Part shown: piece by piece, positions 26,012 through 34,315 of the stretch
Layout of the letters: each line of letters starts with the position of its first letter
How positions within the stretch are numbered: the first letter of the stretch is position 1
Assembly: GCF_009707665.1 (NCBI RefSeq)
Contig: NZ_WLZW01000002.1
Span: 1 to 64,000 of the forward strand
Length of the DNA stretch: 64,000 nucleotides
Origin: Planomicrobium sp. YIM 101495
GTDB taxonomy: Bacteria > Bacillota > Bacilli > Bacillales_A > Planococcaceae
Direction: 5' to 3'
The notes under the pieces: generated by a model
Told to the model about the DNA's origin: nothing
The model's input: the letters and a program-made list of their open reading frames with translations, nothing else
Databases searched by the model: none
Program-made: the position numbers and the translations under genes

Positions 26012-26779
26012 ATGGGGAATACAGTAGAGGACAATCTGACTGCTTATGACCATCCGGATAAGTATGATGAGTTATACAGCGGCTACACGGAAGACTTACG
26101 TTATATCATGGAAGCGGCAAAGGGAGTGACTGCACCAATCGTCGAGCTCGCGTGCGGTACCGGCCGGCTGACGGTTCCGATGGCAATGCGCGGATGGCAG
26201 ATGATCGGCGTCGATATCCATGCGGGCATGCTGGAGCTGGCGAAACGGAAGGCGGAGAAAGAAGTGCTGACGATCCGTTTCGAGCAGCAGGACTGCACCG
26301 AACTGAATCTCGGGCTTGTCACACCGCTCATTTTCATGACCGGCAACTCGTTCCAGCATTTCCTGACGAACGACAGTCAGGACCGCCTGTTCCAATCGGT
26401 GAAAGCGCATCTGGAGCCAGGCGGGGAGTTCGTTTTTGATACGCGAAATCCGTTGCTTGCTGAACTTGCTTCAGGCGAGAAGGCGGAAGAACGGAAAACG
26501 GATGCGCAAGGGAATACGATAGTAGAGCGGAATACGGAAGTGTATGATCATCTGGCACAGATCCTTCATTGCCAGATGGAGCAGGAGACGTGGAAAAGTG
26601 GGGAATGTATGTCGGAAGAAACCGAAGCCATCTCGCTCCGGTATACGTTCCCGATGGAGCTCGAGCGGCTTTTGCACACCCACGGCTTTGAAATGATTCA
26701 TCTTTACGGTTCGTGGCGGAAGGACCTCTTTACAAAGGATAGCGTCTCGATAGTTGTGCATTGCCGGTCAATGGAATAA
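26012..26779 (+). CDS. Class I SAM-dependent methyltransferase
   Basis: A 255-residue methyltransferase. Motif I is IVELACGTGRLTVPMAMRG (about 42-60), motif II is MIGVDIHAGMLELAKRKA, and an LEPGGEFVFDTRNP post-motif region follows. An N-terminal AYDHPDKYDELYSGYTED helix is typical of the small-molecule or YqeM-like group. The substrate is unknown. ATG 26012 follows AAGGGGA by nine bases; the in-frame ORF begins earlier inside the previous gene. Confidence 0.87.
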   Translation: MGNTVEDNLTAYDHPDKYDELYSGYTEDLRYIMEAAKGVTAPIVELACGTGRLTVPMAMRGWQMIGVDIHAGMLELAKRKAEKEVLTIRFEQQDCTELNLGLVTPLIFMTGNSFQHFLTNDSQDRLFQSVKAHLEPGGEFVFDTRNPLLAELASGEKAEERKTDAQGNTIVERNTEVYDHLAQILHCQMEQETWKSGECMSEETEAISLRYTFPMELERLLHTHGFEMIHLYGSWRKDLFTKDSVSIVVHCRSME

Positions 26780-26795
26780 AGGGAAGTGACACGTC

Positions 26796-27203
26796 ATGAA
26801 ATTGGAAAAAAGACCGGGTGCCGGCAAAGCGCTTCGAAAACGATGGGAGAAGGCATTCGCCGGACATTTGACGCGCAGAGAGAAAAAGGGCATTCATTTG
26901 GATAGCTATCTCTGGCATTTGTGCAGCTGGGAAGCGACCGAGTTTGCAGAAGGGGAGGAAGCAGTCCGGCTTTTCGAACGGCGGAAAAAGCGGGGCTGCT
27001 TCATTTTCTTCGAAGGAGTTGCAGATGCATTTTGGCTGGCGGATGCCAAGGACTTGCGCGTTTCGGACTTGCCGCATGACCGAAAAGATCTGGATTCGAG
27101 TGACCTGTATGCAATGGACGAAACGGAGCGCTGGACGTTCATGATGACGCATGAGCGGGAGCATGGCCCTTATTGGATCGAAAATTCGGCTCCTGAAGAG
27201 TGA
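26796..27203 (+). CDS. DUF4275 family protein
   Basis: A 135-residue soluble protein. The pattern RKRWEKAFAGHLTRREKKGIHLDSYLWHLCSW..TEFAEGEEAVRLFERRKKRGCFIFFE and the terminal TERWTFMMTHEREHGPYWIEN match what I recall of the DUF4275 family of Bacillales. The function is unknown. It lies 16 bases after the methyltransferase stop with a GGAAGTG site, so the two may be cotranscribed. Confidence 0.72.
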   Translation: MKLEKRPGAGKALRKRWEKAFAGHLTRREKKGIHLDSYLWHLCSWEATEFAEGEEAVRLFERRKKRGCFIFFEGVADAFWLADAKDLRVSDLPHDRKDLDSSDLYAMDETERWTFMMTHEREHGPYWIENSAPEE

Positions 27204-27207
27204 TATT

Positions 27208-27245
27208 AAAAAGCTTTCATTCTCCTGAGAGAGTGAAAGCTTTTT
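27208..27245. terminator. Terminator between convergent genes
   Basis: AAAAAGCTTTCA/TGAAAGCTTTTT hairpin, symmetric, with T run. Confidence 0.85.
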
Positions 27246-27255
27246 GGTGTACTGG

Positions 27256-27528
27256 TCAGAAAACTTCCGAGAGATAACCCTGTACTTTTTTATTGAACGG
27301 AAGAACAGACAGCAGTAAGACAACAGCGCTTGCCGCGAAGAATATCCCCGCATAAAAAGGAATGTCTTGTGCTGCTGCACGGTCATTGATTTCAAAAAAC
27401 AGGAAATAGACGCCGATTCCCGCCCCGTCCACGTAACTGCCCATCTGCCATAATCGGAATCCTTCTGCGCCCAGTAACACAGCACAAAGCAATGCCGAAA
27501 AGAAGAAGAGCCATTTGAATGTTTTCAT
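27256..27528 (-). CDS. Small membrane protein, 90 residues
   Basis: Not recognised. There are three hydrophobic stretches: FKWLFFFSALLCAVLLGAEG (about 4-23), GIGVYFLFFEI (about 37-47, short) and FYAGIFFAASAVVLLLSVLPF (about 58-78). The ribosome binding site GGGAGG lies seven bases before the ATG. It follows the PstS-like gene by 39 bases on the same strand and is probably cotranscribed with it. Confidence 0.6.
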   Translation of the reverse strand: MKTFKWLFFFSALLCAVLLGAEGFRLWQMGSYVDGAGIGVYFLFFEINDRAAAQDIPFYAGIFFAASAVVLLLSVLPFNKKVQGYLSEVF

Positions 27529-27567
27529 TACGAACCTCCCGTTTCAACAAAGTTAGTTAGAGAGCAT

Positions 27568-28731
27568 CTATTGAACCGAAACAAAACCGGTTTCTTCCAC
27601 CAATCGCTGGCCTTCCTCGGACAGGATCCACTCGAGAAATGGCTCGATGTTCGGGTTGTCGGAGCCGGCAGTGATGGCATAGAATTCGGAAGCCATCGGA
27701 TATTCGCCGGAGCGGATCGTGTCAATCGTTGGTTCGACGCCGTCGACGGCGATCAGCTTAATTTTGTCGTTCTGGACCATTTCATTGGCGTAGAAACGGA
27801 ACGTGTAGCCGATCGCATTTTTGTGGTTGCGGTAGCTCGCCACTTCTTCGATGATGCCGCCCATGCCGGAAGCGACTTCTTCGATTTCGGGCTCCATGAT
27901 CGGCACATCATTCATGAATTTGATGAATGTCGTCTGGCTGCCGCTGTCTTCCGGACGCTGGAACACGCGGATATCGTCATCCCTCCCGCCGACTTCCGAC
28001 CAGTTCACGGTCTCGCCGGAATAGATGCTCCGGATTTCTTCGCTCGACAAATCTTCCACCGGGTTTTTAGTATTGACGAAAAAGACGAACGCTTCCCGGC
28101 CGATCGGCGTCAGCTGAAGTTCCACCCCGGCTTCTTCAGCCGCTTTCAGCTGGCCTTCGGACGGTCCGGCAGCGAAAATGATGTCGGCTGTGCCGTCGAT
28201 GAGGTAGTCGTACGCGACCGGAGTAGTGGATGAAATGACTTTGCTGTATTCAGGGGAATGCGGTTCGTACACATCTTCCGGATAAACGGCTTCGGTGAAG
28301 GCGGCATAGAGTGGGTAAAGCGCTGTCGCACCGTCCAGTGACGGCAGCGGCTCCTCCATTTGGAAGCTTGCATCCCCGTCGAGGCGTGCCAGTTTTTCGC
28401 TGTCCGTGAACGGCTGGTACTTGTAATACAAATCTGTATCATCGGCGACTGTAGCGAAGCTCTCCTTATAAAAATGCGGGACGGCGAAAGAGAAACCGAT
28501 GAGCAGGCAGAAGATGATCGCCGCACCGGCGATCATCCTGCTTTTCGGCCGGGCAAACATATTTGTGACGGAAAAGATGTACAGCAGCAGGAGCGAAACG
28601 GCGACAGCGATGATCGGGCCGTTCCAGTGGACAGAGCCGTTCAGGTTTACGATCAGGAGAACGGGGAGGGTCAATACGGCAATAAATGCGCCAATCAATA
28701 AGGTGATGAAAATGCGGCCAGCTAACTTCAT
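27568..28731 (-). CDS. Membrane-anchored PstS-like substrate-binding protein
   Basis: A 387-residue protein combining an N-terminal membrane part of three helices (about 5-28, 38-58, 66-86) with a C-terminal periplasmic-binding-protein domain (about 120-387). The binding domain has the PstS-family features DGATALYPLYAAF, GTADIIFAAGPSEGQ, GREAFVFFVNTKNPVEDLSSEEIRSIYSG and RPEDSGSQTTF, the last being the oxyanion-binding SGSQTT motif. Usual PstS proteins are lipoproteins; here the lipobox is replaced by a multi-helix anchor. No pstCAB genes lie nearby, so a sensor role is possible (inference). The start follows AAGGAG by eight bases. Confidence 0.82.
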   Translation of the reverse strand: MKLAGRIFITLLIGAFIAVLTLPVLLIVNLNGSVHWNGPIIAVAVSLLLLYIFSVTNMFARPKSRMIAGAAIIFCLLIGFSFAVPHFYKESFATVADDTDLYYKYQPFTDSEKLARLDGDASFQMEEPLPSLDGATALYPLYAAFTEAVYPEDVYEPHSPEYSKVISSTTPVAYDYLIDGTADIIFAAGPSEGQLKAAEEAGVELQLTPIGREAFVFFVNTKNPVEDLSSEEIRSIYSGETVNWSEVGGRDDDIRVFQRPEDSGSQTTFIKFMNDVPIMEPEIEEVASGMGGIIEEVASYRNHKNAIGYTFRFYANEMVQNDKIKLIAVDGVEPTIDTIRSGEYPMASEFYAITAGSDNPNIEPFLEWILSEEGQRLVEETGFVSVQ

Positions 28732-28893
28732 GGGAAGCACTCCTTTTTTAGCGTCGAAATATGAAACGCTATGTACAGAAAAATCGAACTTGTCTATAGT
28801 TGAAGAAAGAAGATTCTTACAGAAGAGACGTTCAGGCAGACAGGGAAGTTTCAGAAAATTCCTGAGACCTGTAAATTAATCGGGGTGCGGTAT

Positions 28894-29784
28894 ATGAACA
28901 AATGGGCTTATGTGTCGGTCCTTCTGGCAGCGGTACTCTGGGGAACGACTGGCACGGCACAAAATTTCATCGAAGGGGAGGCGCACGCCCTGACAATCGG
29001 TGCGATCCGGCTTGCCATCGGCGGCTTTTCGCTGTTCGCGATTGCGCTGCTCATGAAGAAATTCGTCTGGCGGACGGTTCCATGGGAAGCGGTCGTTTTG
29101 TCTGCCATCAGCATGGCATTATTCCAGCCGCTCTTTTTCTCATCCGTCCAATTGACGGGCATCGCCGTCGGCACGGTCGTGGCGATCGGCAGTGCGCCGG
29201 TGCTCGCCGGAATGATCGAGTGGCTTGTGCTGAGAAAAACGCCGGGGCGGGTATGGGCGGCGGCAACAGCGATGGCAATCATCGGCTGTCTCCTGCTGTT
29301 TGCGAACAGCGAAGCGGGGGCAGTCCATGCGGGTGGCATCGCGATGGCGCTTGGAGCCGGGCTGGCGTTTGCGGTATATGCCATCGTCAGCAAACGCGTC
29401 CTGGAGGAAATGGAAAGTGTTCCGGCGGTCGCGCTCATCTTTTCGATGAGTGCTCTTTGCCTGCAGCCGTTCCTGTTCCTTTTTGATCTGAGTTATATAG
29501 GCGAATCGCGAAATCTGGCGCTTCTCGTCTATCTCGGCATCGGCGCAACGAGTTTGTCGTATTTACTGTTCTCAGGCGGTTTGCGTGCGATTCCGTCATC
29601 TTCAGCAGTGACGCTGTCGCTCGCTGAACCGCTGACGGCCGCGCTGCTTGGTGTCTTCGTTGTCGGCGAGCGGCTCGGCTGGATTTCGTGGGTCGGAGTG
29701 AGTTTGCTGCTTGGGGGCATTCTCGTGCTGACGCTCGGCAAGGGAAGCAAAAAGGGAGCAAGGGATGCACCCTTAACAGAATAA
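28894..29784 (+). CDS. EamA-family (DMT) transporter
   Basis: A 296-residue inner-membrane protein of the drug/metabolite transporter superfamily with ten predicted helices in two EamA repeats. The first repeat opens WAYVSVLLAAVLWGTTGTAQNFI; the second is centred on GGIAMALGAGLAFAVYAIVSKRVLE and ends SLAEPLTAALLGVFVVGERLGWISWVGVSLLLGGILVL. The substrate is unknown; relatives export amino acids or metabolites. ATG 28894 has GGGG eight bases upstream; a GTG three codons earlier is less well placed. Confidence 0.88.
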   Translation: MNKWAYVSVLLAAVLWGTTGTAQNFIEGEAHALTIGAIRLAIGGFSLFAIALLMKKFVWRTVPWEAVVLSAISMALFQPLFFSSVQLTGIAVGTVVAIGSAPVLAGMIEWLVLRKTPGRVWAAATAMAIIGCLLLFANSEAGAVHAGGIAMALGAGLAFAVYAIVSKRVLEEMESVPAVALIFSMSALCLQPFLFLFDLSYIGESRNLALLVYLGIGATSLSYLLFSGGLRAIPSSSAVTLSLAEPLTAALLGVFVVGERLGWISWVGVSLLLGGILVLTLGKGSKKGARDAPLTE

Positions 29785-29792
29785 AAGGATTC

Positions 29793-29826
29793 AGAAGCGG
29801 AAGGCGTCCCAGCCTTCCGCTTTTCT
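29793..29826 (+). terminator. EamA gene terminator
   Basis: AGAAGCGGAAGGC/GCCTTCCGCTTTTCT hairpin with T tract. Confidence 0.85.
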
Positions 29827-29853
29827 CGTATAGAGTTTTCGGATAATTATCAG

Positions 29854-29885
29854 TATAATGGGAGTAGTGAGTGAATGTTCATTCA
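29854..29885 (+). promoter_or_regulatory. Promoter -10 and FadR-type operator of the thiolase operon
   Basis: TATAAT at 29854-29859 is followed by the near-perfect palindrome TGAATGTTCATTCA at 29872-29885, which fits the TGAATGA-N-TCATTCA box of the Bacillus fatty-acid-degradation repressor FadR. Its position over the transcription start fits repression, relieved by long-chain acyl-CoA. No fadR gene is in the window. Confidence 0.65.
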
Positions 29886-29917
29886 ATTCAGCCGATAAAT
29901 TACAAGGGGTGGGAGAA

Positions 29918-31066
29918 ATGAGAGAAGTGGTCATCGTTGAAGGGGTACGGACGGCAGTCGGCAGAAGAAAAGGGATGTATGCCAACACGAGGCCGGACGA
30001 GTTGGCAGCGCTCCTATTGGCAGCGCTCGTCGCGCGCGCAGGAGTGGATAAAAGGGCAGTGGAAGACATCATTTTAGGCTGTGTTTCGCAGGTGGGTGAA
30101 CAGGGAGGCAACGTGGCGCGAACTGCCGCCTTGATCGCCGGCTTCCCGGTCGAGGTGCCGGGTGTGACAATCGACCGCCAGTGCGGCTCGAGCCAGCAGG
30201 CCGTGCATTTCGGCGCACAGGCGATCCTGGCAGGGGACATGGACATCGTCATCGCGGGAGGCGTGGAAAGCATGACGCGCGTGCCGATGTTCTCGAACAT
30301 GCAAGGCGCCAAACCGAGCCCGAAATTGACGGCGCAGTACGAGATCATCAACCAGGGCTTGTCGGCAGAGAGCATCGCGGAGAAATGGGGACTGTCGCGT
30401 GAACAGCTGGACGCGTTCTCGGTGCAGAGCCACGAGCGCGCACAGGAAGCGATCCGGAACGGCCGTTATAAAGACGAAATCGTGCCGGTCGAAGTGGAAG
30501 ACGAAAACGGTGAGAAACGGACGGTGGATCAGGACGAAGGGCCGCGTCCGGGTACGACGATGGAAGTGCTCGGCGGCTTGAAAACGGTCTTCGACGAGAA
30601 CGGCGTCATCACGGCCGGCAACGCCAGCCAGATGAGCGACGGCGCATCGGCTGTCCTGTTGATGTCGCGGGAAAAAGCGGAAGAGCTCGGGTTGAAGCCG
30701 CGGGCGCGGATTGTCGCACGGACCGTCGTCGGATCGGATCCGACCTTGATGCTGACGGGACCGATTGCCGCTACAAAAAAAGTGCTGAAAAAAGCAGGGC
30801 TCTCGATTTCGGACATGGACCGCTACGAAGTGAACGAAGCATTTGCGCCGGTGCCGCTCGCCTGGCTCGCGGAGACCGGAGCGGACCCTGAAAAATTGAA
30901 CGTGAATGGCGGTGCCATTGCGCTCGGCCATCCGCTCGGTGCGACCGGCACGAAATTGATGGTGTCGCTTCTGCATGAGCTGGAACGCAGCGGCGGACGT
31001 TACGGTCTGCTCGCCATCTGCGAAGGCATGGGCATGGCGAATGCAACAATTATCGAGAGAATTTGA
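29918..31066 (+). CDS. Acetyl-CoA C-acyltransferase (thiolase)
   Basis: A 382-residue thiolase performing the last beta-oxidation step (3-ketoacyl-CoA to acyl-CoA plus acetyl-CoA) or the reverse. The active-site nucleophile Cys89 is in IDRQCGSSQQA, the His is in GGAIALGHPLGATG, and the second Cys is in CEGMGMANA; NEAFAPV is also present. The length is normal. ATG 29918 follows AAGGGGTGGGAG. It is the first gene of a three-gene operon with an SDR and a CoA-transferase, under a FadR-type box, so fatty-acid or branched acyl-CoA degradation is the likely role. Confidence 0.93.
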   Translation: MREVVIVEGVRTAVGRRKGMYANTRPDELAALLLAALVARAGVDKRAVEDIILGCVSQVGEQGGNVARTAALIAGFPVEVPGVTIDRQCGSSQQAVHFGAQAILAGDMDIVIAGGVESMTRVPMFSNMQGAKPSPKLTAQYEIINQGLSAESIAEKWGLSREQLDAFSVQSHERAQEAIRNGRYKDEIVPVEVEDENGEKRTVDQDEGPRPGTTMEVLGGLKTVFDENGVITAGNASQMSDGASAVLLMSREKAEELGLKPRARIVARTVVGSDPTLMLTGPIAATKKVLKKAGLSISDMDRYEVNEAFAPVPLAWLAETGADPEKLNVNGGAIALGHPLGATGTKLMVSLLHELERSGGRYGLLAICEGMGMANATIIERI

Positions 31067-31082
31067 GTAAGGGGGAACCGGA

Positions 31083-31853
31083 ATGAAATTGACGGAAGTG
31101 AAAGCGATTGTGACAGGCGGCGCGTCGGGGCTTGGTGAGGCGGCTGTCCGGCATATCGTCAGCAACGGGGGAAAAGCGTCGATTTTTGATTTGAACGAAG
31201 AACGCGGGCAAGAGCTGATTGAAGAACTCGGTGCGGAGTCGGTCTTTTTCCTGAAGACTGACGTTACGGACGGGATGCAGGTGGAACAGAATGTGGCTGC
31301 AGTTGTGGAGCGGTTCGGCGGAGTGAACATGCTCGTCAATTGCGCAGGCATCGCGACACCGGGCAAAGCGGTTTCCAAAGGGAAGCCGCTGCCGCTCGAA
31401 CGCTTTGAAAAGGTCATCCAGATCAACTTGATCGGCACGTTCAATATGATCCGGGTCGCAGCGGCAGCGATGCAGCAGAACGAACCGAATGAAGACGGCG
31501 AGCGCGGCGTCATCGTCTCGACCGCTTCCGTGGCGGCATTCGAAGGGCAGGTCGGGCAGGCAGCCTACAGCGCTTCCAAAGGCGGAGTCGTCGCCATGAC
31601 CTTGCCGCTCGCCCGGGAATTTGCTCGTGACGGCATCCGGGTCATGGCGATTGCGCCGGGGCTCATGGAGACGCCGATGTTCGATGGTCTGCCGGATGCG
31701 TCGGTCGCTTCCTTGTCGGCATCGGTCCCGTTCCCGGCGCGTCTCGGGAAACCGGCGGAATACGCACAGCTCGTCGCAAGCATCGCGGAAAACCCGATGC
31801 TCAACGGCGAAACGATCCGGCTGGACGGTGCGATCCGCATGCAGCCGAAATGA
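31083..31853 (+). CDS. SDR-family 3-hydroxyacyl-CoA dehydrogenase-like protein
   Basis: A 256-residue short-chain dehydrogenase. The nucleotide-binding TGGASGLGEAA lies at about 11-21, NCAGIATPG at about 87, then a catalytic Ser in STASVAAFEG and YSASKGG (Tyr and Lys) near 160. The sequence pattern, with the insert GKPLPLERFEKVIQINLIGTFNM, is that of type II (HSD10-like) hydroxyacyl-CoA dehydrogenases. Placement between thiolase and CoA-transferase supports oxidation of a 3-hydroxyacyl-CoA. Spacing to the thiolase is 16 bases. Confidence 0.87.
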   Translation: MKLTEVKAIVTGGASGLGEAAVRHIVSNGGKASIFDLNEERGQELIEELGAESVFFLKTDVTDGMQVEQNVAAVVERFGGVNMLVNCAGIATPGKAVSKGKPLPLERFEKVIQINLIGTFNMIRVAAAAMQQNEPNEDGERGVIVSTASVAAFEGQVGQAAYSASKGGVVAMTLPLAREFARDGIRVMAIAPGLMETPMFDGLPDASVASLSASVPFPARLGKPAEYAQLVASIAENPMLNGETIRLDGAIRMQPK

Positions 31854-31881
31854 TAGCGGTGGAAAGGAAGTGACGCCTGAC

Positions 31882-32880
31882 ATGATGAAAGATGCTTTGA
31901 ACGGAATTCGTGTGTTGGACATCACATATTATCTCCCGGGTCCATACGCCGGGATGCGTCTTGCTGACATGGGAGCGGAAATCATCAAAGTGGAACCGCC
32001 GCAGGGTGACCCGGCGCGTTACATGAGTGGCGGCGTTGTCCATGAAGCGAACAACCGGGGCAAAACGATCGTTCATCTTGACTTGAAATCACCTGAAGGT
32101 CTCGCGGAAATGCTGGAATTGGTGAAAACAGCCGACGCGCTCATCGAAACATTCCGTCCCGGTGTCATGAAAAAGCTCGGTCTCGATTACGACAGCCTGA
32201 AAACGATCAAGCCCGATCTCGTTTACTGCTCGCTGTCAGGATATGGACAGAACGGGGATATGGCCGCGCTCGGCAGCCACGACCTGAATTACATGGCGCT
32301 GTCCGGGGCGCTGGATGTGCTCAAGGATGATTCCGGAAGGCCGGTCCATCCGACCAACACATTCGCCGATTTCACGGGCGGCTTACTGGCGGCGGAGCAG
32401 ATCACTGCAGCTTTATTGAAGAAATTCCGGACCGGCGAAGGGCGATACCTGGACATCCCGTTGGTGGAAGTAATGGCGGAATTCCTGACGAATCATGACC
32501 TCTATCACGAAAGAGGGATTTCCGATCACGGTATTCCGGAAATCGCGGGCAGCCGCATCAGCTATGCCATTTATGGAACGGAAGATGGCCGCTACATGGC
32601 GCTCGGGGCGCTCGAAGACAAGTTCTGGCGGAATTTCTGTGCGTTTATCGGGAAGCCGGAGTGGCTCGAGTGGGGAGCGAAGGAAACAGGCAGCCCGAAA
32701 CATCAGGAGGTTGCAAGCTTTTTCAAATCGAAGAGCTGGCGCGAATGGTACGGATTGTCCCTGCAGGTCGACGCCTGCCTGACGCCGGTACTGAAAGCAC
32801 ACGAACGGCATGAACATCCGTATTTTCTTCAGAAGAAAAGACTGGAACAACAGGTTGCCGGGAGAACTCCCCGGGATTGA
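31882..32880 (+). CDS. CaiB/BaiF (family III) CoA-transferase or acyl-CoA racemase
   Basis: A 332-residue protein starting LNGIRVLDITYYLPGPYAGMRLADMGAEIIKVEPPQGDPAR, the family III CoA-transferase signature. NRGKTIVHLDLKSPEG and VMKKLGLDYDSLKTIKPDLVYCSLSGYGQNG follow, and the catalytic Asp lies in the SHDLNYMALSGAL segment. The length is below the 380-400 typical of CaiB and closer to alpha-methylacyl-CoA racemases. It could transfer CoA to a short acid or epimerise branched acyl-CoA for the same operon. ATG 31882 lies after AAAGGAAG with an 11-base gap, or ATG 31885. Confidence 0.85.
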   Translation: MMKDALNGIRVLDITYYLPGPYAGMRLADMGAEIIKVEPPQGDPARYMSGGVVHEANNRGKTIVHLDLKSPEGLAEMLELVKTADALIETFRPGVMKKLGLDYDSLKTIKPDLVYCSLSGYGQNGDMAALGSHDLNYMALSGALDVLKDDSGRPVHPTNTFADFTGGLLAAEQITAALLKKFRTGEGRYLDIPLVEVMAEFLTNHDLYHERGISDHGIPEIAGSRISYAIYGTEDGRYMALGALEDKFWRNFCAFIGKPEWLEWGAKETGSPKHQEVASFFKSKSWREWYGLSLQVDACLTPVLKAHERHEHPYFLQKKRLEQQVAGRTPRD

Positions 32881-32901
32881 AAGGTCTGTATGATTAATGA
32901 A

Positions 32902-32947
32902 AAAGAAGCTTCCGGCAGCAGGAGAAATCCTTTGCTGGAAGCTTTAT
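32902..32947. terminator. Terminator between convergent genes
   Basis: AAAGAAGCTTCC..GCAGCA pairs with TGCT..GGAAGCTTT; symmetric with A and T tracts. Confidence 0.75.
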
Positions 32948-32953
32948 ACTCTC

Positions 32954-33655
32954 TTACTGCATATCCGCTTTGTAGTCAATGCGCGTTTCAGCTTCGGCTT
33001 CGATACACTCCAAATAAGAATGCGCGAGCAATGTCTTTACCAGTTCGTGGCTGCCACCGAACAGTGAGAAATTCAGATCATAGTCCGTATAGATACACCA
33101 GCTCCGGTCATCAGGCCACCAATAGCTGGGCGAACCGTATAGACCTTCCTGCAGCGTGAGAGTTCTGGCATCCTGCAGATTTCCGTGGAACAAGGTATGG
33201 ACGTAATCCGAAGTTTTCAGCAAATCATAGTAAAAATAGCAGTTTTGATTTGCTGTATAAGGCTGCAGAACATCTACTAATGCATTCACTTCTTCTATCT
33301 CCATCTCTCCTTCAGCGCCGCCGATTAAATAGCGGGGGATCCCGCCAAGTTTATGGGAAATGGACGACAGAGAGAGCTCTTTTGTTAGTGGCAGGTCATA
33401 TTTCTCAGCCAAATCTTTCAGGCGAATGCGTTCGCCAAGGACAAGTTCATAGTTTACAGGATCAATCTCGTGCCACATTATCTGTTCATCTTCTACCGTC
33501 GGATCAATCCGGATCGGGTGAATGATTTTGCAGAAGTGGCGAAAGCGGTCCGGGATGAGATTCAAGATGCGACTGCCTGTCCAATGATCGAAATCGATCG
33601 GCACTGTTTCATCCTTGATCCATTGGAATTTCTGCAGATCTGCCAGTCTCTCCAT
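32954..33655 (-). CDS. Hypothetical protein, 233 residues
   Basis: Not assigned to a named family. It is a soluble protein with a C-terminal signature WWPDDRSWCIYTDYDLNFSLFGGS (about 184-207) and the tail ECIEAEAETRIDYKADMQ, which I recall in unnamed Bacillales proteins. No signal peptide, membrane segment or catalytic motif is evident. The ribosome binding site GGGAGG seven bases before the ATG is strong. A second unknown gene lies 14 bases upstream on the same strand, so they probably form an operon. Confidence 0.65.
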   Translation of the reverse strand: MERLADLQKFQWIKDETVPIDFDHWTGSRILNLIPDRFRHFCKIIHPIRIDPTVEDEQIMWHEIDPVNYELVLGERIRLKDLAEKYDLPLTKELSLSSISHKLGGIPRYLIGGAEGEMEIEEVNALVDVLQPYTANQNCYFYYDLLKTSDYVHTLFHGNLQDARTLTLQEGLYGSPSYWWPDDRSWCIYTDYDLNFSLFGGSHELVKTLLAHSYLECIEAEAETRIDYKADMQ

Positions 33656-33669
33656 AAGAATGCCTCCCT

Positions 33670-34164
33670 CTATAAATCCTTCAAATCCGGATGGTTCTCA
33701 ATTTCTTTCTGGGAAAGGATCTCCGGCTTGAAGCCGTTCATGTCGACGATGTCCCGTTTGCCGAACCGGTGGACAAAGATGTAGCCTTCATAAGGAGTGG
33801 CTTCCATTTCTTCCACGACAAGTCCTTTCTTAAGGTAGAAATTCTCCACTTTCTTACGGAGCTCCCCGTGGATTTCTTGCTCATCGGTTTCCTGCAATAC
33901 CCGGTAGCCTCCTGCCATGACCGTCTTAACCGCTTCCGGCGGCAGTTCCGGCTCGCGCTGGTTGAACATCCCCTGCAGCAGCCGGAGCAACTCACCGAAG
34001 CCGATGAACAGCACACCGACAATCACGCCTTGCAGGAATACTTCAAAAGCTGCCTGCCCGCCGACCCAGTCAATCAGACTGAATGCGCGGAACAGATTGA
34101 TGATAATGATCAAAACACCGACTCCGTACAAACTGTATGCGACTACGTTTCTTGTTTCTGTCAT
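33670..34164 (-). CDS. Hypothetical membrane protein, 164 residues
   Basis: Two N-terminal membrane helices (NVVAYSLYGVGVLIIIINLFRAF, about 6-28, and AAFEVFLQGVIVGVLFIGFGELLRLLQG, about 38-65) are followed by a cytoplasmic domain of about 95 residues. That domain contains KKVENFYLKKGLVVEEMEATPYEGYIFVHRFGKRDIVDM. The family is not recognised. ATG 34164 follows GGGGG by about eight bases; an ATG five codons earlier has no ribosome binding site. Likely cotranscribed with the following 233-residue gene. Confidence 0.6.
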   Translation of the reverse strand: MTETRNVVAYSLYGVGVLIIIINLFRAFSLIDWVGGQAAFEVFLQGVIVGVLFIGFGELLRLLQGMFNQREPELPPEAVKTVMAGGYRVLQETDEQEIHGELRKKVENFYLKKGLVVEEMEATPYEGYIFVHRFGKRDIVDMNGFKPEILSQKEIENHPDLKDL

Positions 34165-34315
34165 TCTCAAATCCCCCATTTTTTTCTGTCTGGTTGATTA
34201 ACTTCCATTCAGCGGGGGTGTTCTCCTTCCAATTTTAAAAATATATGTACTATTCCATGGCCAATTGGAGTGGTAACATCGAATAAACAAAGTGTTGGGG
34301 AAGAGGAATGGTAAA

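Noticed and set aside
30074..31513. Long (479-codon) minus-strand ORF antisense to thiolase and SDR
   Set aside because: A high-GC third-position shadow frame; no motif or ribosome binding site, and the plus strand carries complete enzymes.
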